From the NCBI RefSeq assembly GCF_007829835.1, contig NZ_VIWP01000001.1:1054001-1118000 (forward strand): a stretch of 64,000 nucleotides of DNA. Reading direction: 5' to 3'. The notes beneath the pieces were generated by a model. That model made no database searches, was not told the DNA's origin, and worked only from the letters and a program-made list of their open reading frames with translations. Shown here piece after piece: positions 8,413-17,228 of the stretch; the stretch's first letter is position 1, and the number at the start of each line of letters is the position of its first letter. Made by a program: the position numbers and the translations under genes. The DNA is from Neorhizobium alkalisoli. GTDB taxonomy: Bacteria; Pseudomonadota; Alphaproteobacteria; Rhizobiales; Rhizobiaceae.

Positions 8413-9204
8413 ATGAAAGTGCATTTGGTTGAAAACAAGGTCGTCATCGTTACCGGTTCGGGGCGTGGCATCGGTGCTGGCATCGCTGCCGATCTCGCCG
8501 AAAAGGGCGCAAAAGTCGTCGTCGCGGATCTCAATGCCGACGGTGCCCGGCAGGTGGTCACCGCGATCCGGAACAATGGCGGCGAAGCCCATGCCGCTCA
8601 GGTGGACGTATCCGACCGGCAGAGCGTCAAGGCACTGATCGCCGAGGCCGTTGCCCGTTACGGCCGGCTGGATGTGATGTTCAACAATGCCGGCATCAGC
8701 CAGACCTGCCCTTTCCTCGACGTCACCGACGAGGATTTCAATCGCATCATGAAGATCAACGGGCTTGGTGTGCTGATCGGCACGCAGGAGGCGGCCCGGC
8801 AGATGATCGCCCAGGGTGGCGGCGGCAAGATCGTCAACACCGCGTCGATCGCCGGCAAACAGGGATATCCGCTGTTTGCCCATTATTGCGCATCGAAATT
8901 CGCCGTCGTGGCGATCACGCAGGCGGCGGCGAGGGCGCTTGCCGAGCACAAGATCACGGTCAACTGCTTCGGCCCCGGCGTCGTTGCGACGGAACTCTGG
9001 CAGCAGCTGGATCGGGAGTTCATGGACCACGGCCTGACCTCGAAGCCGGATCAGGCGATCAACGAGTTTTCGCAATCCATCCTGCTCGGCCGCGTTTCGG
9101 TGCCGAAGGATATTACCGGCGTCACCAGCTTTCTGGCGTCCGCGGCATCGGACTACGTCACCGGCCAGACGGTGATGGTCGATGGCGGCATGGTGCTGAT
9201 CTGA
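8413..9204 (+). CDS. SDR-family NAD(P)-dependent oxidoreductase
   Basis: A classical short-chain dehydrogenase of 263 residues: nucleotide motif TGSGRGIG near residues 14-21, NNAGIS near 93, and the catalytic Tyr/Lys pair in HYCASKFAVV. The C-terminal VTGQTVMVDGGMVL is standard. It probably oxidises a hydroxyl of the imported substrate or an intermediate. GGGAGG ends only two bases before the ATG, so the in-frame GTG at 8419 may be the true start. It is the first of three SDRs in this operon, all different, which implies several separate oxidation steps. Confidence 0.88.
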   Translation: MKVHLVENKVVIVTGSGRGIGAGIAADLAEKGAKVVVADLNADGARQVVTAIRNNGGEAHAAQVDVSDRQSVKALIAEAVARYGRLDVMFNNAGISQTCPFLDVTDEDFNRIMKINGLGVLIGTQEAARQMIAQGGGGKIVNTASIAGKQGYPLFAHYCASKFAVVAITQAAARALAEHKITVNCFGPGVVATELWQQLDREFMDHGLTSKPDQAINEFSQSILLGRVSVPKDITGVTSFLASAASDYVTGQTVMVDGGMVLI

Positions 9205-9241
9205 GACATATCTGGCAGGACTATAAGGGAGGAGACTTATC

Positions 9242-10009
9242 GTGACACGTTTGGCAGGCAAGGCGGCAATCATCACCGGTGGCAGCACGGGCATAGGCGA
9301 GGCGACATGCCATCGCTTTGCGGAGGAAGGGGCGAAGGTTGCGATCTTCGACGTCAGCGAGGAACACGGCGCCCGTGTTGCGCAGGCGATCAACGACAAT
9401 GGCGGCGAGGCGGTGTTCTACCGTGTCGACGTTTCCCGCGAGGAAGACGTGGCGCCGGCAATCGAAAAGGTTACCCAGACCTGGGGCAAGCTTGATATCC
9501 TCGTCAACAATGCCGCCATCACCGGCGCCAACAAGCTCGCCCACGAAGTGTCCGTCGATGAGTGGGACCGCGTATTTGCGATCAACGTACGCGGCGTCTT
9601 CCTCTGCACCAAACATGCCGTGCGGCCGATGATGAAGGCGAAAGTGGGGTCGATCGTCAATTTCTCGTCGATCTATGGATTGATCGGCAATGACGATCTG
9701 CCGCCCTACCACGCCACCAAGGGCGCCGTTCTGTCCATGACCAGGACGGATGCCGTCTGCTACGCGCCGCATGGTATCAGGGTCAATGCCGTCCATCCGG
9801 GTTCGACCAAGACGCCGCTTTTCATGAAGGCCGGCGAGACCTATCCCGGCGGCCTCGACCACTATCTCGACATGATGAAATCCAAGCACCCGCTGACGCT
9901 CGGCGAACCGGTCGACGTCGCCAACTGCGTGTTGTTTCTTGCTTCCGACGAAGCCCGCTTCGTCACCGGCTCAAGCCTTGTCTGCGACGGCGGTTACACG
10001 GCCCAATAA
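9242..10009 (+). CDS. SDR-family NAD(P)-dependent oxidoreductase
   Basis: A 255-residue short-chain dehydrogenase with GTG start behind GGAGGAG. It has TGGSTGIG, NNAAIT, a catalytic serine in VNFSSIYGL and the YHATKGAVL Tyr/Lys motif, and ends in VTGSSLVCDGGYTA. It is close to glucose 1-dehydrogenase and cyclohexanol/levodione dehydrogenase-type SDRs, which fits oxidation of a ring or chain alcohol. It sits between another SDR and a zinc alcohol dehydrogenase. Its exact substrate is not readable from sequence. Confidence 0.88.
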   Translation: MTRLAGKAAIITGGSTGIGEATCHRFAEEGAKVAIFDVSEEHGARVAQAINDNGGEAVFYRVDVSREEDVAPAIEKVTQTWGKLDILVNNAAITGANKLAHEVSVDEWDRVFAINVRGVFLCTKHAVRPMMKAKVGSIVNFSSIYGLIGNDDLPPYHATKGAVLSMTRTDAVCYAPHGIRVNAVHPGSTKTPLFMKAGETYPGGLDHYLDMMKSKHPLTLGEPVDVANCVLFLASDEARFVTGSSLVCDGGYTAQ

Positions 10010-10024
10010 TTTGAGGATATGAGA

Positions 10025-11098
10025 ATGAAAGCGGTCAGATATTACACGAAAAAGGATATTCGAGTCGAAGACGTGCCGGCCCCGAGCGGGCCGCTCGGCG
10101 ACGATATGGTTCTGATCGAACCTCTGGTCTGCGGCATCTGCGGCACCGACCTGCATGAATATATCGCCGGACCGATCGTCACGCCGGCCACCCCACATGT
10201 CTATTCCGGCGCAATCCTGCCGCAGATCCTCGGGCACGAGTTTTCCGCCCGGGTTCTGGAAGTGGGCCGCAATGTCACGCATGTAAAACCCGGATCGCGC
10301 GTTTCGATCCAGCCGCTGATTTCGCCGCGCGACGATTATTACGGCAGGCGCGGCCTGTTCCACCTCTCGGAAAAGATGGCCTGCGTCGGTCTTTCCTGGG
10401 ATTGGGGCGGGATGGGCGAACGGGCGGTGGTCAATGGCTACAACGTCTTCCCGGTACCGGACAGCGTTTCGGATGTACAGGCAGCGATGATCGAGCCGGC
10501 TGCCGTGGCGCTCTATGGCGTCGACCGCGGCGGTGTCACGAGCGGCAGCAGTGTTCTCGTCTCCGGCATGGGACCGATCGGTGCGCTCGTACTGCTCGCC
10601 ACCAAGGCGGCCGGTGCGACGACGATCTTCGTCTCCGAACTCAACCCCAACCGTCGAGCTCTGGCGCAAAGGCTGGTTCCGGAAGCGATCGTTTTCGATC
10701 CGCGCGAAACGGATGCCGAAAAGCTTTTCCGCGACAAGACCGAGGAAGGCGTCGGCGTCGATGTGGCGCTCGAATGCGTCGGGGCGGAAGCCTCGCTCAA
10801 TCTCTGCGCCAGAGCGGTGCGCCGCCAGGGGACGGTCGTGCAGGTCGGCCTGCATGTCAAACCGGCGGCGATCGACGCCATGCTCTGGGCATTGAAGGAC
10901 ATCACCGTCGAGGCGACCTGGTGTTATCCGGTGCAGATCTGGCCACGGATTGCCGAGATGATCGGTGCCGGCATTTTCCCGGTCGAAAAGATCGTCACCG
11001 CGGAAATCGCGCCCGAGGATGTCGTCGAAAAGGGTTTCGAGGCGCTTCTCGATCCGGCCGCCTCGCATATGAAAATCCTCGTCAACATGAAGTCATGA
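10025..11098 (+). CDS. Zinc-type alcohol dehydrogenase (butanediol/threonine dehydrogenase-like)
   Basis: A 357-residue medium-chain dehydrogenase. The catalytic-zinc site is seen in CGICGTDLHEYIAGP and GHEFS, and the NAD-binding GMGPIGALVLLATKAAGA in the second half. The four-cysteine structural-zinc lobe usual in 2,3-butanediol and sorbitol dehydrogenases is not present: that segment reads ISPRDDYYGRRGLFHLSEK. The ATG at 10025 is preferred to the one at 10019 because GAGGA then stands 7-8 bases upstream. The stop overlaps the next ATG (ATGA). It probably oxidises a secondary alcohol in the operon's pathway. Confidence 0.88.
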   Translation: MKAVRYYTKKDIRVEDVPAPSGPLGDDMVLIEPLVCGICGTDLHEYIAGPIVTPATPHVYSGAILPQILGHEFSARVLEVGRNVTHVKPGSRVSIQPLISPRDDYYGRRGLFHLSEKMACVGLSWDWGGMGERAVVNGYNVFPVPDSVSDVQAAMIEPAAVALYGVDRGGVTSGSSVLVSGMGPIGALVLLATKAAGATTIFVSELNPNRRALAQRLVPEAIVFDPRETDAEKLFRDKTEEGVGVDVALECVGAEASLNLCARAVRRQGTVVQVGLHVKPAAIDAMLWALKDITVEATWCYPVQIWPRIAEMIGAGIFPVEKIVTAEIAPEDVVEKGFEALLDPAASHMKILVNMKS

Positions 11099-11868
11099 CC
11101 ATGGCAAACCCTTTGGACATGAGCGGCCGCAGGCTGCTCGTCACGGGCGGGGCAGGCGGGATCGGGCGGGCAACCTGCCGCTATCTCGCTTCGCTCGGTG
11201 CCACCGTCATCGTGGCGGACCGCGACGGCAGCGTGGAGGGCGTCCGCGACGAGATCCGCGCGGCTGGCGGTTATGCGGAGAGCGTGACCTTCGATGTTGC
11301 CGACAAGAACTCGATCGATGCGGCCGCGGATGCTCTTCACGAACGGTTCGGCCCGCTCGACGGCGTGTTTGCCAATGCGGGCATGTCCTATGAGCGCGCC
11401 GCCGTCGATCATACGGCCGACGATTGGCGCCGGGTGATGTCGGTCAATCTCGATGGCGTCTTCTGGACGGTCACGGCCTTTGCCAAACCCATGATTGCCG
11501 CCGGCAAGGGAGCGGTCGTCATGACGGCATCGATTGCCGGCGTGAAGGCGGTCCGCCCCGAATTGCATGTCGGTTACGACGTGTCGAAGGCAGGTGTCGC
11601 GCATATGTGCCGGGTACTCGCCGCCGAATGGGCCAAGTCGGGTGTCCGCGTCAATGCGGTCGGCCCGGGTTATACCGATACGCCGATGCTGGCCGAAGTC
11701 GGCCGCACCCAGCCTGCCGTGATGCGGCAATGGCTCGACGACACGCCGATCGGCCGCCTCGTGCAGCCGGACGAGATCGCAGCGGCAGTCGCATTTCTTC
11801 TCTCCGGCGCTGCAAGCGGAATAACGGGCCATTTGCTGATGGTCGATGGCGGCTATTCGATCGCCTGA
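11095..11868 (+). CDS. SDR-family NAD(P)-dependent oxidoreductase
   Basis: A 257-residue short-chain dehydrogenase, third in this operon. It shows TGGAGGIGRATC, the variant ANAGMS in place of NNAG, VMTASIAG, and the catalytic YDVSKAGVA, with C-terminal ITGHLLMVDGGYSIA. The start at 11095 overlaps the preceding stop as ATGA; a second ATG at 11101 is also possible. Overlap with the zinc dehydrogenase suggests the two products are made in step and may act consecutively. Confidence 0.88.
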   Translation: MTMANPLDMSGRRLLVTGGAGGIGRATCRYLASLGATVIVADRDGSVEGVRDEIRAAGGYAESVTFDVADKNSIDAAADALHERFGPLDGVFANAGMSYERAAVDHTADDWRRVMSVNLDGVFWTVTAFAKPMIAAGKGAVVMTASIAGVKAVRPELHVGYDVSKAGVAHMCRVLAAEWAKSGVRVNAVGPGYTDTPMLAEVGRTQPAVMRQWLDDTPIGRLVQPDEIAAAVAFLLSGAASGITGHLLMVDGGYSIA

Positions 11869-11885
11869 ACAGGAAAGGAATATCC

Positions 11886-12170
11886 ATGCATTACATCGTT
11901 CATTGCCTCGACCACGAAGGCGCGGTCGAAAAGCGGCTGGCCAATTACGAAGCCCATAAATCCTATCTTGGCAGCGCCGGCATGAAGACCGTGATTTCCG
12001 GCCCGCTTCTCGCCGATGATAACGAGACCATGACCGGCTCGCTTTTCGTGTTGGAAGCGGACAGCAAGGAGGCCGTTGTCGCCTTCAATCAGGCCGATCC
12101 GTTCACCAAGGCGGGCGTCTGGAAGACGGTCAGCATCCATCCTTTCAACAAGCGGGTGGACAATCGATGA
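11886..12170 (+). CDS. YCII-family protein
   Basis: A 94-residue protein of the YCII/YciI family, a small dimeric alpha-beta barrel. The conserved histidine is in YEAHKSYL, followed by ISGPLLADD and SLFVLEADSKEAV. The family is related in fold to muconolactone isomerase and is often found in aromatic and chlorinated-aromatic degradation operons, where a hydrolase or dehydrochlorinase role has been proposed. It precedes the Gfo/Idh gene with an ATGA overlap. A second YCII gene closes this operon (17687-17971). Confidence 0.85.
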   Translation: MHYIVHCLDHEGAVEKRLANYEAHKSYLGSAGMKTVISGPLLADDNETMTGSLFVLEADSKEAVVAFNQADPFTKAGVWKTVSIHPFNKRVDNR

Positions 12171-13180
12171 CCATGATCGAGGAAAAACCCGTCATTGCCG
12201 CGCTGGTCGGGCTCGGCTGGTGGGGCCGCAAAATGGCGAGCCTCGTGAATGCGGGCGGCGCCGAAATGCATTTCGTCCGTGGCGTCGATCCCAATCCGGA
12301 GGCACAAGCTTTCGCCGAAAGCATGGGGCTGCAGTTTTCCGCGGATCTCGAGGAGGCGCTCAGGGATCCGAATATCGAGGCCGTTGTGCTCGCGACGCCG
12401 CACTCGCTGCATCAGGAGCAGATCGCCCGGGTCGTGGCGGCCGGCAAGCATGTCTTCTGCGAAAAGCCGCTCGACCTGACGCGGGCCGGCGCCGAGGCTT
12501 CGGTCAAACTGTGCGAGGCGGCCGGTATCGTGCTGGGCATGGGTCACGAGCGCCGCTTCGAACCGCCTATCGCCGAAATCCTTGCGGCTGCAGAAAGCGG
12601 CCGGCTCGGCCGGCTTCTGCAGATCGAGGCGAATTTCAGCCACGACAAGTTTCTCAATCTCGACCCTTCGAACTGGCGGCTGAAGGCAGATCAGGCACCG
12701 GCCGGCGGCATGACTGCGACCGGCATCCACCTGACCGACCTTTCGGTGAAGCTGATGGGGCCGGCGGCCGATGTGCGGGTCGTCTGCGAAAACCTCGCGT
12801 CGAAGATCCCGCAGGGCGATACGATGAGCGCCCATGTCCGCTTTGCGGGTGGCGGTTCGGCCTATGTTTCGGCAACGCTCGCGACGCCGTTCATCTCCCG
12901 CTTTGCCATCTTCGGTACGCTCGGCTGGATCGAGGTGCGGGACAAGGCGCATGTCGAAGCGCCCGATGGCTGGGTGGTGACGGAAGGCTGGAAGGACAAG
13001 CCGATCACCATTCGCGAAGTCGCGCCTGCGGAACCCGTGCGCGACAACCTGCGCGCCTTTGCGCGCGCCGTCCGGGGCAAGGAAACCTATCCGATCACCG
13101 GCAATGACATGATCAACAATATCGCCCTGCTCGAAGCGATCGTTCGCTCCGCGCAATCGGGCGCGCTGGAAAAAGTCTGA
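12167..13180 (+). CDS. Gfo/Idh/MocA-family oxidoreductase
   Basis: A 337-residue NAD(P)-dependent oxidoreductase. It has an N-terminal Rossmann segment (ALVGLGWWGRKMASLV), the hallmark EKPLDLT with catalytic lysine near residue 97, and GMGHERRFEPP. This family includes myo-inositol 2-dehydrogenase and other sugar or cyclitol dehydrogenases, so its presence next to a CUT2 transporter supports a polyol substrate. Start at 12167 overlaps the YCII stop; GGAGGAG precedes the following gene. Confidence 0.9.
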   Translation: MTMIEEKPVIAALVGLGWWGRKMASLVNAGGAEMHFVRGVDPNPEAQAFAESMGLQFSADLEEALRDPNIEAVVLATPHSLHQEQIARVVAAGKHVFCEKPLDLTRAGAEASVKLCEAAGIVLGMGHERRFEPPIAEILAAAESGRLGRLLQIEANFSHDKFLNLDPSNWRLKADQAPAGGMTATGIHLTDLSVKLMGPAADVRVVCENLASKIPQGDTMSAHVRFAGGGSAYVSATLATPFISRFAIFGTLGWIEVRDKAHVEAPDGWVVTEGWKDKPITIREVAPAEPVRDNLRAFARAVRGKETYPITGNDMINNIALLEAIVRSAQSGALEKV

Positions 13181-13190
13181 GGAGGAGACA

Positions 13191-14174
13191 ATGAAGGCAC
13201 TGGTTTTCGAAGCACCGGAGCGGCCGGTCATCATCGATGCGGTTATGCCGGAAATCTCTCCCAACGAGGTTCTGGTGCGGACCAAGGCAGTCGGCATCTG
13301 CCATTCCGACTACGAGCTGCTGGCCGGGCGCTACATCATCCCGATCGCCTATCCCGTCACCCCCGGGCATGAATGGAGCGGCGAGATCGTCGAAGTCGGC
13401 CGCAATGTCACCGGCTTTGCCAAGGGCGACCGTGTTGTGGGCGAATGCGTGGTGCGCACGCCCGAGCGGTTGCATCATTTCGGCTTTTCGCTGAGCGGCG
13501 CCGACCGCGAGTTTTTTGCGGTCAATCCGGAATGGCTGCATAAGCTGCCGGATGCAGTGGACGACAAGAAGGCGGCGCTGATCGAGCCTTTCACCTGCGG
13601 ATTTTATGCCGTTCTGCGGTCCGGCGGTACCAATGCCAGCGAGACGGTCGTTGTTTCCGGCGGCGGCACGATCGGGCTTGTTTCGGCGGCCGCGGCCATC
13701 GGCATGGGCGCGCGCGTCATCGTCGTCGACCCGCTGGCGGCCCGGCGTGACGTGGCATTGAAGCTCGGTGCCGACAGCGTGATCGATCCTAGCGATGGCG
13801 GGGCTGTAGACAGGATCAGAGAGCTGACGGGTGGGCATGGCGCGGATCTCGTCGTCGAGGCATCCGGTCACGATGCGTCTTTGGCATCCGCCTTTGATTA
13901 TGCCCGCGAAGAAGGGCGTGTCTCGATGGTCGGCATTAATATCGGCAGAAAGGTGCCGGTCGTGCTTGGCCAGATCCAGATGAAGAACCTGACCGTACGC
14001 GGCTGCATCGGTTCGCCCGGCGTCTGGCCTGCGGCAATTCGTTTTCTTGAGCGGACCGGGCTTGATCTGTCGCCGATCCAGACCCACGACTTTGCATTGA
14101 CGGAAGCGGTCGAGGCGTTCGCCTTCGGCCAGGACCCGACAAGAAGTATCAAGATAACTCTTTTGAATGGTTGA
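13191..14174 (+). CDS. Zinc-binding alcohol dehydrogenase-family protein
   Basis: A 327-residue medium-chain dehydrogenase. The catalytic-zinc site is in GICHSDYELLAGRY and PGHEWSGE; GGGTIGLVSAAAAIGMGAR binds the nucleotide. As in the other zinc dehydrogenase of this operon, the structural-zinc cysteines are missing (GECVVRTPERLHHFGF). GAGGAGGAG lies ahead of the ATG. It probably handles a different hydroxyl from the 10025 gene. It overlaps the next gene by 8 bases. Confidence 0.88.
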   Translation: MKALVFEAPERPVIIDAVMPEISPNEVLVRTKAVGICHSDYELLAGRYIIPIAYPVTPGHEWSGEIVEVGRNVTGFAKGDRVVGECVVRTPERLHHFGFSLSGADREFFAVNPEWLHKLPDAVDDKKAALIEPFTCGFYAVLRSGGTNASETVVVSGGGTIGLVSAAAAIGMGARVIVVDPLAARRDVALKLGADSVIDPSDGGAVDRIRELTGGHGADLVVEASGHDASLASAFDYAREEGRVSMVGINIGRKVPVVLGQIQMKNLTVRGCIGSPGVWPAAIRFLERTGLDLSPIQTHDFALTEAVEAFAFGQDPTRSIKITLLNG

Positions 14175-15237
14175 TATCATGAACAAACACGCGCTGATCG
14201 TCGGTGCGACCGGCATTGCCGGAAGCAATCTGGCTGAACTTTTGCTGGCTGAAGGAGGCTGGGACGTTACCGGCCTTTCCCGCAGCATCAGCCCGATCGC
14301 CGGCGTCCGCACGCTTTCCTGCGACCTCACCGACGCGGCTTCCGTCGCGACCGCGCTTTCGCAGGAAAAACCCTCGCATGTCTTCATCACCGCCTGGGCA
14401 CGCCAGGCGACGGAGGCGGAAAATTGCCGCGTCAATGGCGGCATCGTCCGCAATGTGCTTGACGCGCTGAAGGGGCGGGGCGTCCAGCACGTGGCACTGG
14501 TGACCGGTACGAAACATTATCTCGGCCCGTTCGAAGCCTATGCCAAGACGGCGCCGGAAACGCCGTTCCGCGAAGAGCAGGCGCGGCTTCCCAACGAGAA
14601 TTTCTATTACGTGCAGGAAGACGAGATTTTTGCCGCTTCCGAGCGCGAAGGCTCGACCTGGTCGGTGCACCGGCCGCATACATTGATCGGTTTTGCTGTC
14701 GGCAATGCGATGAACATGGCTGCCACGCTCGGTGTCTATGCCGAGATCTGCAAGGAAACCGGCTCGAAATTCGTGTTCCCCGGTTCCCTGCAGCAATGGG
14801 AGGCGGCAACTGACGTCACCGATGCGCGCATTCTGGCAAAACATCTGAAATGGGCGGCGACAACACCGGCAGCCGCCAACCACGCCTTCAATGTCGTGAA
14901 TGGCGAGATTTTTCGCTGGAAATGGCTCTGGCCGCGGCTGGCTGCCTATTTCGGTATCGAGGCCGCCGAATATCCCGGCAAGCCGGAGCCTTTGGAGACG
15001 CGCCTTGCGGATGCCGGGCCGGTCTGGGACGAGATCGTGCGAAAGCATGGGCTTGAAAACAATCCGCTCTCCCGCGTCGCATCCTTCTGGCACACGGATG
15101 CCGATCTCGGGCGCGAGGTGGAAACCTTCAACGACATGGGCAAGAGCCGCAAATTCGGTTTCATGGATTATCAGGACACCCTGACATCCTTCACCGATGC
15201 TTTCGACCGGCTGCGGGCCGCACGCATCATTCCTTGA
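14167..15237 (+). CDS. SDR of the PRISE (progesterone 5-beta-reductase/iridoid synthase-like) type
   Basis: A 356-residue atypical short-chain reductase. The N-terminus has GATGIAGSNLAELL, and the motif ENFYYVQEDEIFAAS matches the NFYYxxED signature of plant progesterone 5-beta-reductases and iridoid synthases. In those enzymes the lysine and tyrosine act in 1,4-reduction of enones. The C-terminal half (GEIFRWKWLWPRLAAYFGIE) is also typical. An enone reductase fits an operon in which a ring ketone is dehydrated. The start at 14167 overlaps the preceding gene by 8 bases; ATG at 14179 is an alternative. Confidence 0.82.
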   Translation: MVDIMNKHALIVGATGIAGSNLAELLLAEGGWDVTGLSRSISPIAGVRTLSCDLTDAASVATALSQEKPSHVFITAWARQATEAENCRVNGGIVRNVLDALKGRGVQHVALVTGTKHYLGPFEAYAKTAPETPFREEQARLPNENFYYVQEDEIFAASEREGSTWSVHRPHTLIGFAVGNAMNMAATLGVYAEICKETGSKFVFPGSLQQWEAATDVTDARILAKHLKWAATTPAAANHAFNVVNGEIFRWKWLWPRLAAYFGIEAAEYPGKPEPLETRLADAGPVWDEIVRKHGLENNPLSRVASFWHTDADLGREVETFNDMGKSRKFGFMDYQDTLTSFTDAFDRLRAARIIP

Positions 15238-15261
15238 GGCGAAGAGGGAGGAGGACACAAG

Positions 15262-16143
15262 ATGAACGCACAGCTCGGCAAGACAACGGCGCCGGTCGGT
15301 TATTTCACCGAAGATAACTCGATCGACGCCGTCAATGCACGGATGGGACAGGATGTCAGCCCGCGCCTTGCGACGGTAATGGCATGTCTCGTCAAGCACC
15401 TGCATCTTTTTGCGCGCGAGATCGAGCTGACGCAGGAGGAATGGGATTTCGGCATCGATTTCCTCACCCGAACCGGCCAGATCTGCACGCAAGAGCGGCA
15501 GGAATTCATCCTGCTTTCCGATACGCTTGGCCTGTCCATGCTGGTCGATGCGATCAACAACCGCCGGCCGGAAGGGGCGACTGAAAACACGGTTTTTGGC
15601 CCCTTCCATGTCAATGGCGCTCCGGTCCGAAAGATGGGCGACGAGATCTCTTTCGATGGCAAGGGCGAAAGCTGTCTGTTCATCGGCCGGGTCCTCGATC
15701 TCGACGGCAAGCCGGTGGAAGGCGCGCGGATCGATGTGTGGTCCGACAATGCCGATGGCTATTACGATGTGCAGCAGCCGGACATTCAGCCGAAATGGAA
15801 CAACCGGGGCGTCTTCATCACCAGTGCCGACGGCCATTACAGCTTTGTCGGCATCAAGCCTGTGTCCTATCCGATCCCAGACGACGGTCCGGTCGGGCAG
15901 ATGCTGGGCAAGCTGGGGCGGCATCCGTATCGGCCGGCGCATATGCATTACATGGTGCGGGCGGACGGTTTCCAGAAACTGGTGACCCACACCTTTGTCG
16001 GGGGCGATCCCTATCTCACTTCCGATACGGTTTTCGGGGTGAAAAAGACGCTGGTGGCACCTTTCGAGCGTGTCGAGGGAGGCAGTACCACTTGGCGCTC
16101 CGACTTCGACTTCGTTCTCGCCCGGCCGAACGAGACGCGATAG
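15262..16143 (+). CDS. Intradiol ring-cleavage dioxygenase, hydroxyquinol 1,2-dioxygenase type
   Basis: A 293-residue non-haem iron(III) dioxygenase. The four iron ligands are visible: Tyr168 in DNADGYYDVQQ, Tyr203 in VSYPIP, and His227/His229 in RPAHMHYM. An N-terminal dioxygenase_N helical domain (residues about 25-105) is present. The DGYYDVQ form and the adjacent maleylacetate reductase favour hydroxyquinol (1,2,4-trihydroxybenzene) as substrate, giving maleylacetate, over catechol. GGGAGGAGG lies ahead of the ATG. No aromatic ring hydroxylase that would supply hydroxyquinol is found in the window. Confidence 0.9.
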   Translation: MNAQLGKTTAPVGYFTEDNSIDAVNARMGQDVSPRLATVMACLVKHLHLFAREIELTQEEWDFGIDFLTRTGQICTQERQEFILLSDTLGLSMLVDAINNRRPEGATENTVFGPFHVNGAPVRKMGDEISFDGKGESCLFIGRVLDLDGKPVEGARIDVWSDNADGYYDVQQPDIQPKWNNRGVFITSADGHYSFVGIKPVSYPIPDDGPVGQMLGKLGRHPYRPAHMHYMVRADGFQKLVTHTFVGGDPYLTSDTVFGVKKTLVAPFERVEGGSTTWRSDFDFVLARPNETR

Positions 16144-16153
16144 GAGAGTGACG

Positions 16154-17221
16154 GTGGACGGTTTCGTTTATAACGGCAATCCCGGTCGCGTCATCTTTGG
16201 CAGTGGGACGGTTTCCCGCCTTGGCGAAGAGGCCGAGAAGCTCGGAGCAAGCCGGGTTCTGGTGCTTTCGACGCCGGAACAGGCGGGCCAGGCGCAAGCG
16301 ATTGCCGGCAATCTCGGCAAGCGTTTCGCAGGGCTCTATCCGAATGCACGCATGCACACGCCTACGGATGTCACGGCAGATGCCATGCGTCTGGTCGAGA
16401 CGCTCGGCGCAGATGCGGTGGTTTCGATCGGTGGCGGATCGACGACAGGTCTTGGCAAGGCCATCGCCTTCAGGACCGACCTGCCGCAGATCGTCGTGCC
16501 GACAACCTATGCCGGATCCGAAGCGACCCCCATTCTCGGCGAAACGGAAAACGGGCGGAAGGTGACGAAATCCGATCCGCGCATCCTGCCGGAGGTCATC
16601 CTCTATGACGTCGAGCTGACCATGACGCTTCCGGTCGCGCTTTCCGTCACCAGCGGCATGAATGCCATCGCCCACGCGGTGGAGGCACTTTATGCGCGCG
16701 AGGCAAATCCGATCATCTCGCTGATGGCTGAAGAAGGGATTGCGGCGCTGGCACGGGCGTTGCCGGCAATCAAGACCGATCCCGGCGATGTTACGGCACG
16801 TTCGGATGCGCTTTACGGCGCATGGCTTTGCGGCGTCTGCCTCGGCTCGGTCGGCATGGCGCTGCATCACAAGCTCTGCCACACGCTGGGCGGCATGTTC
16901 AACCTGCCGCATGCGCCGATGCATACGGCCGTTCTGCCGCATGCCGTCGCCTATAATGAGGCCGCAGCGCCGGTTGCCATGGCAAGGCTGGCAAAAGCGC
17001 TCGGCGTGACGGATGTGGCCGAAGGGCTCTACGATCTCGCTGCCGGTCTGGGTGCCTCGATGGCCCTCAAGGATCTCGGCATGCCGGAAGATGGCGTGCG
17101 GCCTGCCGTCGAGCAGGCAATGTCGAATGCCTATTGGAACCCGCGGCCGCTCGACCGCGAGGCCCTCGAAACGCTGATCGGGCGCGCCTATGCCGGGACG
17201 CGGCCAGGGGCCGGATCGTGA
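16154..17221 (+). CDS. Maleylacetate reductase (iron-containing alcohol dehydrogenase family)
   Basis: A 355-residue protein that should reduce maleylacetate to 3-oxoadipate with NAD(P)H, the step after hydroxyquinol cleavage. It opens VDGFVYNGNPGRVIFGSGT, typical of maleylacetate reductases, with SIGGGSTTGLGKAIA for the cofactor. The metal/active-site histidines lie in IAHAVEALYAREANP, LHHKLCHTLGG and HAPMHTAVLPH. The GTG at 16154 is chosen because AGGAG at 16142-16146 is 7 bases away; an upstream frame overlaps the dioxygenase and is unlikely. 3-Oxoadipate would go on to CoA-transferase and thiolase encoded elsewhere. Confidence 0.92.
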   Translation: MDGFVYNGNPGRVIFGSGTVSRLGEEAEKLGASRVLVLSTPEQAGQAQAIAGNLGKRFAGLYPNARMHTPTDVTADAMRLVETLGADAVVSIGGGSTTGLGKAIAFRTDLPQIVVPTTYAGSEATPILGETENGRKVTKSDPRILPEVILYDVELTMTLPVALSVTSGMNAIAHAVEALYAREANPIISLMAEEGIAALARALPAIKTDPGDVTARSDALYGAWLCGVCLGSVGMALHHKLCHTLGGMFNLPHAPMHTAVLPHAVAYNEAAAPVAMARLAKALGVTDVAEGLYDLAAGLGASMALKDLGMPEDGVRPAVEQAMSNAYWNPRPLDREALETLIGRAYAGTRPGAGS

Positions 17222-17228
17222 GGGCGGC

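Noticed and set aside
7888..9399. A 503-codon minus-strand frame over permease and SDR genes
   Set aside because: Antisense shadow; the plus-strand genes have well-conserved motifs and ribosome sites.
10402..11094. In-frame upstream extension of the third SDR
   Set aside because: It lies within the zinc dehydrogenase gene in another frame and has no SDR similarity; the ATGA overlap at 11095 is a better start.
14149..15990. A 613-codon minus-strand frame over the PRISE and dioxygenase genes
   Set aside because: It crosses two clear plus-strand genes, has no ribosome site or family similarity, and shows antisense-type composition.
16070..16153. In-frame upstream extension of maleylacetate reductase
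   Set aside because: It overlaps the dioxygenase 3' end; the GTG at 16154 has AGGAG at proper spacing and begins the conserved protein.
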